From contig JALTZE010000048.1 in the NCBI GenBank assembly GCA_027051315.1, positions 1 through 5,609 on the forward strand: DNA of 5,609 bases, in the 5' to 3' direction. The position numbers and the translations under genes were made by a program. Below, in pieces: positions 1 to 5,609 of the stretch (positions within the stretch are counted from its first letter, which is position 1; each line of letters begins with the position of its first letter). The notes beneath the pieces were generated by a model that did no database searches, was not told where the DNA came from, and was given only the letters and a program-made list of their open reading frames with translations. Source of the DNA: Micavibrio sp. Its GTDB lineage: Bacteria; Pseudomonadota; Alphaproteobacteria; Micavibrionales; Micavibrionaceae.

Positions 1-113
1 ATTATAAAGTAGCTTAATTATATTGTTTCTAATCCATTATTCTACGTGTTCAGATATTTGTTTATCTTATAGTTAAAATTTGACAGGTGCAAATGAGAGA
101 TAACAGAAATATG

Positions 114-141
114 TTGATATAATAATCATTTCTTTTATAAA
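114..141 (+). promoter_or_regulatory. Candidate sigma70 promoter(s) for mfd
   Basis: Two overlapping candidates are visible. One is TTGATA (114-119), 16 bases, then TATAAA (136-141), with five of six matches in each box; it would start RNA near 148. The other is an extended -10, TGATATAAT (115-123), which has a perfect TATAAT at 118-123 and the TG extension but no -35 box at normal spacing; it would start RNA near 130. The choice matters: the first start would leave the 139-164 hairpin out of the mfd mRNA, while the second would include it. A perfect TTGACA at 80-85 has no -10 box at usable spacing. All of this is motif reading in AT-rich DNA. Confidence 0.4.
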
Positions 142-170
142 GCCTTCATAAAGATGAGGGTTTTTATTTT
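139..170 (+). terminator. Intrinsic terminator-like hairpin abutting the mfd start
   Basis: The core stem is CCTTCAT (143-149) paired with ATGAGGG (154-160), closed by the four-base loop AAAG and including one G-U pair. It can be extended by AAAG (139-142) pairing with TTTT (161-164). A T-rich tail follows to 170. The shape is that of a plus-strand rho-independent terminator, yet it ends three bases before the mfd ATG. It may end an upstream transcript or act as an attenuator in the mfd leader. Any plus-strand gene to the left must stop by about position 17, because all three frames hit stops there, so an upstream transcript would have a 3' tail of over 120 bases. Confidence 0.6.
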
Positions 171-173
171 GTT

Positions 174-3100
174 ATGAACATAATTCGGGAAAAATCTATA
201 TTCGGGCTTCCGCATGGTTATGATGCTTTATGGCTTGTTAATGAAGCAAGAAAAGCTATGCCAGAAGACAAAGTTATTGTCCATATTGCTATGGATGAAA
301 GCAAAATGATGTCATTAAAAGATATTATATCTTTTTTTGCTCCTGATGTTGATGTTGTTGATATTCCTGCTTGGGATTGTTTGCCTTATGATAGAATATC
401 ACCTAATGCTGATATTGTTGCTAGGAGGGTTGCTGCTTTATCAAAGCTTATTGAGTGGCAAGATGATAAATCAAGAAAACCTAGAATAGCAATAATGACG
501 GTTAATGCTGCGATTCAAAAAGTTATGCCAATAGATAAGCTCCGCTCTTCTGCTTTTTTTGCAAAAATAGGTGGTAGGATAGATGTAGAAAAACTTAGAA
601 GATATTTACATGATAATGGTTATGTAAGAGCTGATACAGTAAGAGAAGCAGGAGAATATGCGATAAGGGGCTGTATCATTGATATTTATCCATCAGGATA
701 TGAACAGCCCTTAAGAATTGATTTATTTGATGATGAAATTGATATAATTAAATTTTTTGACCCTGTTACGCAGATTACAAATGAAAAAGTTAAGTCTTTC
801 TCACTTCATCCAGTTACGGAATTTTTTCTTGATGAAGAATCAATCACAAGATTTAGGTCGGGATATAGAGAAGAATTTGGAGTGGTAAGAGGTGATAACC
901 AGCTATATGAAGCAATTTCACAAGGACGAAGATATAATGGAGCTGACCATTGGCTTCCTTTATTTTATGATAATATGAATAATATATTTGATTATGTTCC
1001 TGATAGAGTGGTTTCTTTTGATGATAATTCTTTGGCTGCTCGTAATGAAAGAATGAGCCAGATAGACGATTTTTATCAAGCTAGAAAAACTTTGGAAGCT
1101 GCCAATTCATCAAAAAGTAAATCAAAAGATGTAAGTTTAACTGGTTGTGTTTATCATCCTCTTCCTCCTCATTATCTTTATTTAACTGATGATGAATGGA
1201 GTAGGGAAGTTGATAATTCCTTTGTTTTATATCCATTTAAGAAAGATGGTGAAGATGAAGGGGGAAGAAAAGGAAGAGATTTTGCCGATATAAGAGCTTT
1301 GCCTGATGGTGATGTATTTGGAGAGCTGAGAAAATATATTGTTCAGTTACATTCTGAAAAGAAGAAGGTGCTGATAGCAGCATATAGCGAAGGGGCAAGA
1401 GATAGGCTTAAAGGGCTTATGGCTAATGCTGGTTGTTCTAATTTAGTTGATTGTAATGATTTTAAAAAGTTAAAAGCAGGGCAGACGGGTTTTATAGTTT
1501 TACCACTTGAGGCTGGATTTGTATCGGAAGATATAGCGATTATTACCGAACAGGATATTTTAGGTGATAGGCTTGCACGTCGTACTAAAAAAAGGCGAAA
1601 AGCAGATGAATATATATTTGAAATATCTACACTTAACGAAGGTGATTTGGTTGTACATGTAGACCATGGGGTAGGGAAATTTATAGGGCTTGAAACACTT
1701 AATGCAGCTGGTAGTTTGCATGATTGTTTGAAAATAGAATATTATGGTAATGACAAGTTATTTGTTCCTGTTGAAAATATAGAAGTTTTATCAAGATTTG
1801 GTTCTGATGAAGGTACAGTAACTCTTGATAAGCTTGGTGGTAATGCGTGGCAAAGTAAAAAGGCAAAAGTCAAAAAAGATTTGATGAAGATTGCCGACCA
1901 TTTAATTGAAATTGCAGCAGCAAGAGAGCTTAAAAGGGCTGAGAAAATCTCCGTCCCACAGGAGATATACGATGAATTTGCTGCGAAATTTCCTTATCAT
2001 GAAACGGAAGACCAGCTTAGAGCAATTGAAAATGTTCTTGATGATATGAATTCTTATAAACCAATGGACAGGTTGGTTTGTGGCGATGTTGGATTTGGAA
2101 AGACTGAGGTTGCTTTAAGAGCTGCTTTTGTTGCGGCAATGTCAGGTGTGCAGGTGGCTTTGATTGCGCCAACAACAATCCTTGCCAGACAGCATTATTT
2201 GAATTTTGTGAATAGATTTGCAAATACTGGGCTTAAAGTTGCGCAGCTTTCAAGGTTATGTACTCCCAAAGAAGCTGGTCAGGTGAAAGAGGGGCTTAAA
2301 GATGGAACAATAAATATTGTTATTGGAACTCATGCTTTATTTGCCGATAGTATCAAATTCGATAATCTTGGGTTATTGATTGTTGATGAAGAACAACGTT
2401 TCGGAGTTAAACAAAAAGAAAAACTGAAAGAGATAAAAAATAATGTTCATATACTTACTTTAACGGCAACGCCGATACCTAGAACATTGCAAATGGCTCT
2501 TACGGGAGTACGTGAGATGTCTATTATTGCCACTCCTCCTGTTGATAGGCTTGCTACTCGTACTTTTGTTATGCCATTTGATGATATGGTTATCAGAGAA
2601 GCTTTATTGAGAGAACATTATAGAGGTGGTCAGAGTTTTTATGTGTGTCCGCGTATAAAGGATATGAAAGAAATAGAAGAAAAGCTTAAAGAACTCGTAC
2701 CAGAGTTAAAAATTGTAACAGCTCATGGGCAGATGAAACCACGTGATTTAGAAGACCGTATGACCGCATTTTACGATGGTCAGTATGATATATTGCTTGC
2801 GACCAATATAATTGAATCTGGTCTTGATGTTCCTACTGCTAATACTATGGTAGTTCATAGAGCGGATTTATTCGGGCTTTCACAGCTTTATCAGATAAGA
2901 GGGAGGGTAGGAAGGTCAAAGATTCGGGCTTATGCTTATCTTACTTATCTTCCCCGTGTTAAATTAACAAAAGATGCTCAAAAAAGATTGGAAGTTTTGG
3001 AAACTTTGGATAGTCTGGGCGCTGGTTTCCAACTGGCCAGTCATGATATGGATATAAGAGGAACTGGCAATTTGGTTGGTGAACAACAATCAGGACATAT

Positions 3101-3647
3101 TAAGGAAGTAGGAACTGAGCTTTATCAACAGATGTTGGAAGAAGCTGTTGCTGCGGTAAAAGAGGGAATAGGGGAAGAATGTCTTGCTCCTGACAGATGG
3201 TATCCTAATATTAATCTTGGGATATCTGTATTGATTCCTGAAAATTATGTTAAGGACTTAAATGTTAGAATGAGCCTTTACCGTAGGATTTCGGAGTTGG
3301 AAGAAAAATCTGATATTGAGGCTTTTGCTGTGGAGATGATAGATAGATTTGGTTCTCTACCTAAAGAAGTAGAAAATCTATTTTCTATTGTTGAGATAAA
3401 ATATTTATGTCGTAAGGCTGGTATTGATAGAATAGACGCAGGAGCTAAGGGGGCTATCTTAGGATTTTACAAAGATACTCCCCCTAATATTGAAAAGCTT
3501 ATGGTTTGGTTGAATGATAATAGGGGCGTTATTAAATTACGTCCTGACCAAAGGTTGTCAGCAGTAAGGCATTGGGAAAATGTAGATAAGAGGATAAATG
3601 GAGTTCTTAATCTAGTTAAAGAGCTTGCCTTACTGGTTGAGCGATAG
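174..3647 (+). CDS. mfd: Transcription-repair coupling factor Mfd (complete, 1157 aa)
   Basis: Mfd is an ATP-driven DNA translocase that pushes or removes RNA polymerase stalled at DNA damage and recruits UvrA, starting nucleotide excision repair on the transcribed strand. The length is close to the 1148 residues of E. coli Mfd. The UvrB-like N-terminal module includes PAWDCLPYDR (W67) and GEYAIRG (160-166). R165, R181 and F185 fall at the numbers I recall for the E. coli UvrA-contacting residues. The RNA-polymerase-interacting domain covers about 485-560 (GDLVVHVDHGVG at 490-501, FVPVENIEVL from 530). The RecG-like motor has Walker A GDVGFGKT (637-644), the DEEQ box (738-741), TATPIPRT (764-771) and QIRGRVGR (907-914). 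The TRG region RGTGNLVGEQQSG and the C-terminal autoinhibitory domain follow. No motif is missing. ATG 174 is the first start after an in-frame stop at 138; its only SD-like sequence, GAGGG (156-160), is 13 bases away. The gene converges with the lipoprotein gene. Confidence 0.98.
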   Translation: MNIIREKSIFGLPHGYDALWLVNEARKAMPEDKVIVHIAMDESKMMSLKDIISFFAPDVDVVDIPAWDCLPYDRISPNADIVARRVAALSKLIEWQDDKSRKPRIAIMTVNAAIQKVMPIDKLRSSAFFAKIGGRIDVEKLRRYLHDNGYVRADTVREAGEYAIRGCIIDIYPSGYEQPLRIDLFDDEIDIIKFFDPVTQITNEKVKSFSLHPVTEFFLDEESITRFRSGYREEFGVVRGDNQLYEAISQGRRYNGADHWLPLFYDNMNNIFDYVPDRVVSFDDNSLAARNERMSQIDDFYQARKTLEAANSSKSKSKDVSLTGCVYHPLPPHYLYLTDDEWSREVDNSFVLYPFKKDGEDEGGRKGRDFADIRALPDGDVFGELRKYIVQLHSEKKKVLIAAYSEGARDRLKGLMANAGCSNLVDCNDFKKLKAGQTGFIVLPLEAGFVSEDIAIITEQDILGDRLARRTKKRRKADEYIFEISTLNEGDLVVHVDHGVGKFIGLETLNAAGSLHDCLKIEYYGNDKLFVPVENIEVLSRFGSDEGTVTLDKLGGNAWQSKKAKVKKDLMKIADHLIEIAAARELKRAEKISVPQEIYDEFAAKFPYHETEDQLRAIENVLDDMNSYKPMDRLVCGDVGFGKTEVALRAAFVAAMSGVQVALIAPTTILARQHYLNFVNRFANTGLKVAQLSRLCTPKEAGQVKEGLKDGTINIVIGTHALFADSIKFDNLGLLIVDEEQRFGVKQKEKLKEIKNNVHILTLTATPIPRTLQMALTGVREMSIIATPPVDRLATRTFVMPFDDMVIREALLREHYRGGQSFYVCPRIKDMKEIEEKLKELVPELKIVTAHGQMKPRDLEDRMTAFYDGQYDILLATNIIESGLDVPTANTMVVHRADLFGLSQLYQIRGRVGRSKIRAYAYLTYLPRVKLTKDAQKRLEVLETLDSLGAGFQLASHDMDIRGTGNLVGEQQSGHIKEVGTELYQQMLEEAVAAVKEGIGEECLAPDRWYPNINLGISVLIPENYVKDLNVRMSLYRRISELEEKSDIEAFAVEMIDRFGSLPKEVENLFSIVEIKYLCRKAGIDRIDAGAKGAILGFYKDTPPNIEKLMVWLNDNRGVIKLRPDQRLSAVRHWENVDKRINGVLNLVKELALLVER

Positions 3648-3648
3648 T

Positions 3649-3966
3649 TTATTTTATTGTAAAAAACATTTCTTTACTGAGTTTTTCACCATTTATATAA
3701 TAGTGTTGTGAAACTGGAATACCAGCAGAGTTATAGCATGAACCGCTTGCTCTGTTTCCTTGTAATGACATTTGTTTTATATTATTTTTGCATGTTGTTT
3801 CATTTTCTACATGCGGAAAATGTGGTAAATTTATACCATTAACTGACATATCCATATTAGTTACGTTTTTATCTGATATTTCTTCTTTATGTGGTGCTTT
3901 TTCAGGAATATTTGCGCATGAAGCAATAAAGAAAGGGGTTAGGGCTAGAAAATATCTTTTTTTCAT
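3649..3966 (-). CDS. Small predicted lipoprotein of unknown function (105 aa)
   Basis: I do not recognise the family. The N-terminus is a classic lipoprotein signal: MKKR, a hydrophobic stretch (YFLALTPFFIAS), then the lipobox I-A-S-C with the lipidated cysteine at residue 17. The mature part is about 89 residues, hydrophilic, Asn- and Lys-rich at first, with a short HFPHVENE stretch. Two further cysteines (C59 and C77) could form a disulfide in the periplasm. The C-terminal part (about 78-105) contains YNSAGIPVSQHYYINGE, which looks like a short beta-hairpin unit. The start at 3966 is backed by GGAGGA (minus strand, 3971-3976) four bases upstream. The position after the signal is D-free (CANI), which would favour outer-membrane sorting by the Lol +2 rule if that applies here. 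The plus-strand reading of this stretch lacks these signals. The gene is probably a single-gene unit, divergent from the 142-aa gene. Confidence 0.8.
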   Translation of the reverse strand: MKKRYFLALTPFFIASCANIPEKAPHKEEISDKNVTNMDMSVNGINLPHFPHVENETTCKNNIKQMSLQGNRASGSCYNSAGIPVSQHYYINGEKLSKEMFFTIK

Positions 3967-3970
3967 TTTT

Positions 3971-3976
3971 TCCTCC
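3971..3976 (-). promoter_or_regulatory. Ribosome binding site of the lipoprotein gene
   Basis: On the minus strand this reads GGAGGA, followed by four A residues and the ATG. It is a near-consensus Shine-Dalgarno sequence at slightly short spacing, and it fixes both the strand and the start of the small lipoprotein gene. Confidence 0.75.
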
Positions 3977-4001
3977 GTTAAATGAAATGTGCGATAGACA
4001 G

Positions 4002-4030
4002 TTTATATTTATGTATATGTCAAATGTAAT
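4002..4030 (-). promoter_or_regulatory. Candidate promoter of the lipoprotein gene
   Basis: Read on the minus strand, ATTACA (4025-4030, four of six matches to the -35 consensus) is followed after 17 bases by TATAAA (4002-4007, five of six). Transcription would begin near 3995, giving a leader of about 28 bases. A perfect TTGACA (minus strand, 4018-4023) lies within the spacer but has no -10 box at proper distance. The region is so AT-rich that chance matches are expected. Confidence 0.35.
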
Positions 4031-4062
4031 ATATGGAATTAGCTATAAATCTTATGCATGAT

Positions 4063-4091
4063 TTGGCATATTTGCGAATCTGTGTCATTAT
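4063..4091 (+). promoter_or_regulatory. Candidate promoter of the 142-aa gene
   Basis: TTGGCA (4063-4068, five of six matches to the -35 box) is followed after 17 bases by CATTAT (4086-4091, four of six to the -10 box). Transcription would start near 4098, giving a leader of about 33 bases before the ATG at 4131. It lies back to back with the lipoprotein promoter candidate, so any regulator bound between 4031 and 4062 could affect both genes; I see no clear operator there. Confidence 0.4.
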
Positions 4092-4120
4092 GAATGTTAG
4101 GATTTGCTTTCCTATCCGAC

Positions 4121-4125
4121 GGAGG
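4121..4125 (+). promoter_or_regulatory. Ribosome binding site deciding the start of the 142-aa gene
   Basis: GGAGG lies five bases before ATG 4131, an ideal Shine-Dalgarno arrangement. It selects this ATG over an in-frame TTG at 4104 that would add nine residues but has no ribosome binding site. Confidence 0.85.
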
Positions 4126-4130
4126 CTGTT

Positions 4131-4559
4131 ATGAAAGTTAGATATGTTGAATCAAGAATACAAGAAGCATTAAAACAAACAGGTGGAAATCAAACGCGTG
4201 CTATACAGATGGTTATGGCTATGGCTATGGAAGATGCTCAATTGATGCAAGGACTTGCAAAGCCACATCTTAAAGGTATTGTTGCGCACGCAATTGGTCA
4301 TGTTGTTAATAATCTTGGTAAAATCGAAGATGATGATGCTGTTCCAGAAGAGCCTGAATTGCAAGAAAGTTTAGTTGAAGATGGTAGGGCTGATGAGTTT
4401 GGTTTGGCTATATTAAAAGCTGTTGCGGGTGAAAGTAATCCAAAATTTGGTCAAGATAAGGGGGGGGCTTCTGTTAGTAAAAGGGGAAAAGCCTCTAAAC
4501 GCCATATTGATGCTATTAATTATATGGCTTCAAAAAGTTATAAAAGTGAAGATAAATAG
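4131..4559 (+). CDS. Uncharacterised small alphaproteobacterial-type protein (142 aa)
   Basis: I cannot assign a function. The product has no signal peptide and no membrane segment, so it is probably cytoplasmic. Residues 1-60 look like a compact helical domain: VESRIQEALKQTGGNQTRA, then a Met-rich helix (MVMAMAMEDAQLM, 27-39), GLAKPHLKGIVAHAI (41-55) and a short tail. The ALKQTGGNQTRA stretch (13-24) resembles the helix-turn-helix of Fis-like proteins, but the following residues do not continue that motif, so DNA binding is only a possibility. Residues 64-84 are acidic and probably a linker. Residues 85-99 (GRADEFGLAILKAVA) may form a second helix. The C-terminus (103-142) is Lys/Ser-rich and basic. 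Residues 110-112 are encoded within a G8 tract (4460-4467), a possible slippage site. Codon use matches the neighbours. The gene appears to be transcribed alone, from the candidate promoter at 4063-4091 to the terminator at 4611-4651. Confidence 0.85.
   Translation: MKVRYVESRIQEALKQTGGNQTRAIQMVMAMAMEDAQLMQGLAKPHLKGIVAHAIGHVVNNLGKIEDDDAVPEEPELQESLVEDGRADEFGLAILKAVAGESNPKFGQDKGGASVSKRGKASKRHIDAINYMASKSYKSEDK
4460..4467 (+). repeat. Poly-G tract (G8) inside the 142-aa gene
   Basis: Eight consecutive G residues lie within the coding region of an AT-rich genome. The current length keeps the 142-residue frame open. Adding one G would hit a TAG at 4475-4477 almost at once. Losing one G would switch to a frame open until the TAA at 4618-4620. 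Such tracts are known slippage sites in phase-variable genes of other bacteria, and equally common sites of sequencing error. Confidence 0.9.
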
Positions 4560-4604
4560 ATATATTTTCGCTTATTGTCTTTTGTGTAAATCTTTTAATC
4601 ATTA

Positions 4605-4634
4605 TTGTTTTAATGCCTAAATTTTATCTATTAT
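4605..4634 (+). promoter_or_regulatory. Candidate amgK promoter overlapping the terminator
   Basis: TTGTTT (4605-4610, a weak -35 with three of six matches) is followed after 18 bases by TATTAT (4629-4634, five of six), which sits in the loop and edge of the terminator hairpin. RNA would start near 4641, inside the second arm, so the amgK message would not form the hairpin. This would let amgK be expressed despite the terminator. It is inferred from motifs only. Confidence 0.3.
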
Positions 4635-4651
4635 TTGGGCATTTATTTTTT
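4611..4651 (+). terminator. Intrinsic terminator after the 142-aa gene
   Basis: The arm at 4612-4622 (AATGCCTAAAT) pairs with 4633-4643 (ATTTGGGCATT) over 11 base pairs with one G-U pair and a 10-base loop, followed by TATTTTTT (4644-4651). It lies about 50 bases after the stop of the 142-aa gene and should end its transcript. Its T-run ends only 11 bases before the amgK ATG. The opposite strand lacks a T-run on its exit side, so the terminator works in one direction only. Confidence 0.75.
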
Positions 4652-4662
4652 GGAACTTTGAA

Positions 4663-5609
4663 ATGGATTTAGATTTTAAAAATAAAGTTGCAATTAGAGC
4701 CGATATGTCAGGAAGAAAATATTTCCGTGTTGAATTATTAAACGGTTCGGGGATAGCTATTTTAATGGAGGGAGTTCCTGATAATCACCCAGATGCTGTA
4801 TCAGGTCATAAAATATGCGATTATGTATATATTGGTAAGGCGTTGAGAAAAGCAGGTTTATCGGTTCCCGAGATTTATGATTATGATAGCGATAAGGGAT
4901 ATATGCTGATAGAAGATTTTGGAGATATTAGTTTTTCGGATAAAATTTCAAAAGGAGAAGATGTAGAAAAGCTGTATCGTTTGGCTGTTGATGTATTGTT
5001 AAAAATGGGTGAGAGTAAAGAGCTTTCAGAACTTGACCTTAAATCATATTATGATGGACATATTCACAAAAATAAAAAATTTGTAATGGAATTTTATGTG
5101 CCTTTGGTTAGGGGGGAAGCTTTTTCATCTGAGCTTGTTAATGAATATGAAAATATATGGGATAAAATTGAAAGAAGTTATTCTCCTTGCCCTGTGAAAT
5201 TTCAGCATATTGATTTTTTTCCTGGCAATTTGATGTATCGTGAAAATATGGAAGGGTTAAATCGTTGTGGGATTATAGATTTTCAGGGAGCGCAGATTGC
5301 TCCGTATGTTTATGATATTGTTAATCTTTTGGAAGATGCACGCTATGATGTAGATAAAAATGTTAAAAAAGAAATGAAAAGAAGATTTTGTAGCAATATG
5401 AATAAGGTTGAAAAAGAAGAATTTGAAATATGGTATAAAATATTATCGGCTCAGTTTCATCTAAGGCTTATCGGGCAGTTTATAAGGATAAGGGATATAA
5501 AGAAAAATGATTCATATATGAAATATATGCCAAGAGTTGAAGCCTATATCAGAAAAGAATTACAGCACTCAATATTAAAAGATATGAAAGATTTTTTTGA
5601 TAGGTTGGA
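4663..5609 (+). CDS. amgK: Aminoglycoside-phosphotransferase-fold sugar kinase, AmgK/COG3178 family (3' end cut)
   Basis: The frame stays open from ATG 4663 to the window edge, giving 315 codons; the ending (YMPRVEAYIRKEL and on) resembles the family C-terminus, so few residues should be missing. AmgK phosphorylates the anomeric carbon of MurNAc (and GlcNAc) with ATP, and MurU then makes UDP-MurNAc, salvaging peptidoglycan sugars in the cytoplasm. Visible signatures are GRKYFRV (17-23), ILMEGVP (33-39), where the family also commonly has ILMD-type wording, the hinge-like MLIEDFGD (81-88), the catalytic loop HIDFFPGN (H182, D184, N189) and the metal-binding IIDFQGA (D206), followed by YDIVNLLEDAR (217-227). 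ATG 4663 is the first start after the in-frame stop at 4618 and has GGAA (4652-4655) seven bases upstream. There is no N-terminal TsaE domain, with which some alphaproteobacterial homologues are fused. Substrate assignment rests on family resemblance; another small-molecule kinase of COG3178 is possible. Confidence 0.85.
   Translation, partial: MDLDFKNKVAIRADMSGRKYFRVELLNGSGIAILMEGVPDNHPDAVSGHKICDYVYIGKALRKAGLSVPEIYDYDSDKGYMLIEDFGDISFSDKISKGEDVEKLYRLAVDVLLKMGESKELSELDLKSYYDGHIHKNKKFVMEFYVPLVRGEAFSSELVNEYENIWDKIERSYSPCPVKFQHIDFFPGNLMYRENMEGLNRCGIIDFQGAQIAPYVYDIVNLLEDARYDVDKNVKKEMKRRFCSNMNKVEKEEFEIWYKILSAQFHLRLIGQFIRIRDIKKNDSYMKYMPRVEAYIRKELQHSILKDMKDFFDRL

Noticed and set aside
80..85. Perfect TTGACA -35 box upstream of mfd
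   Set aside because: No -10-like hexamer occurs 15-19 bases downstream; the nearest TATAAT is 32 bases away, too far for one promoter.
93..122. Nine-codon leader peptide (MRDNRNMLI) before mfd
   Set aside because: It is short, has no run of regulatory codons and no convincing promoter, so it is probably chance, although it does precede a terminator-like hairpin.
2017..2223. Minus-strand open frame of 68 codons
   Set aside because: It lies wholly inside the conserved Mfd motor region that encodes Walker A, has no ribosome binding site I can see, and its product is Gln-rich low-quality sequence typical of an antisense shadow.
3623..3642. Hairpin GCTTGCC/GGTTGAGC at the end of mfd as its terminator
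   Set aside because: The stem needs two G-U pairs and a bulge, lies inside the coding region, and is followed by only a loose T-rich stretch; on the other strand the wobble pairs become mismatches.
3788..3985. Plus-strand open frame of 65 codons
   Set aside because: It is antisense to the lipoprotein gene, which has a lipobox and a GGAGGA ribosome binding site; the plus-strand frame has neither.
4104..4130. TTG start at 4104 extending the 142-aa protein by nine residues
   Set aside because: It has no ribosome binding site, and the extension would read through the GGAGG that clearly serves ATG 4131.
4209..4230. Tandem ATGGYT repeat in the 142-aa gene
   Set aside because: Only about three and a half copies, in frame, explained by the Met/Ala-rich helix; too short to call a meaningful repeat.
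4170..4364. Minus-strand open frame of 64 codons
   Set aside because: It is antisense to the 142-aa gene, with no ribosome binding site and a His/Asn/Ser-rich sequence typical of a shadow frame.
4423..4620. Plus-strand open frame of 65 codons overlapping the end of the 142-aa gene
   Set aside because: It overlaps in another frame and runs into the terminator stem, so it is not a separate gene. It matters only as the frame entered if the G8 tract loses one base.

Overview
The window is a stretch of AT-rich bacterial chromosome. It most likely comes from an alphaproteobacterium: the Mfd wording (for example GHIKEVGTELYQQMLEEAV), a COG3178/AmgK-type sugar kinase and a small protein starting MKVRYVESRI all fit that class. 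The low GC and short intergenic gaps suggest a host-associated or gut-dwelling lineage, but this is inference. The standard genetic code fits all four genes. No mobile element, tRNA, rRNA, CRISPR array or phage gene was seen.

Layout. Positions 1-173 are intergenic and hold a promoter candidate and a strong hairpin/T-tract directly before mfd. Positions 174-3647 (+) are a complete mfd, the transcription-repair coupling factor. Positions 3649-3966 (-) encode a small predicted lipoprotein of unknown function that converges on mfd with one base between the two stop codons. Positions 3967-4130 are a divergent intergenic region with promoter candidates for both neighbours. Positions 4131-4559 (+) encode a 142-residue protein I cannot name; it has an ideal ribosome binding site and a run of eight G inside its coding region. 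Positions 4611-4651 are a good intrinsic terminator. Positions 4663-5609 (+) are a phosphotransferase of the AmgK family, nearly complete but cut by the right edge.

The genes do not form one functional unit. mfd serves DNA repair, amgK probably serves cell-wall sugar recycling, and the two small genes are orphans. The most notable structural point is that mfd and amgK share a layout: in each case a terminator-like hairpin with a T-run lies just before the start codon, and a sigma70-like promoter candidate overlaps that hairpin. I see no convincing new multi-gene system here.
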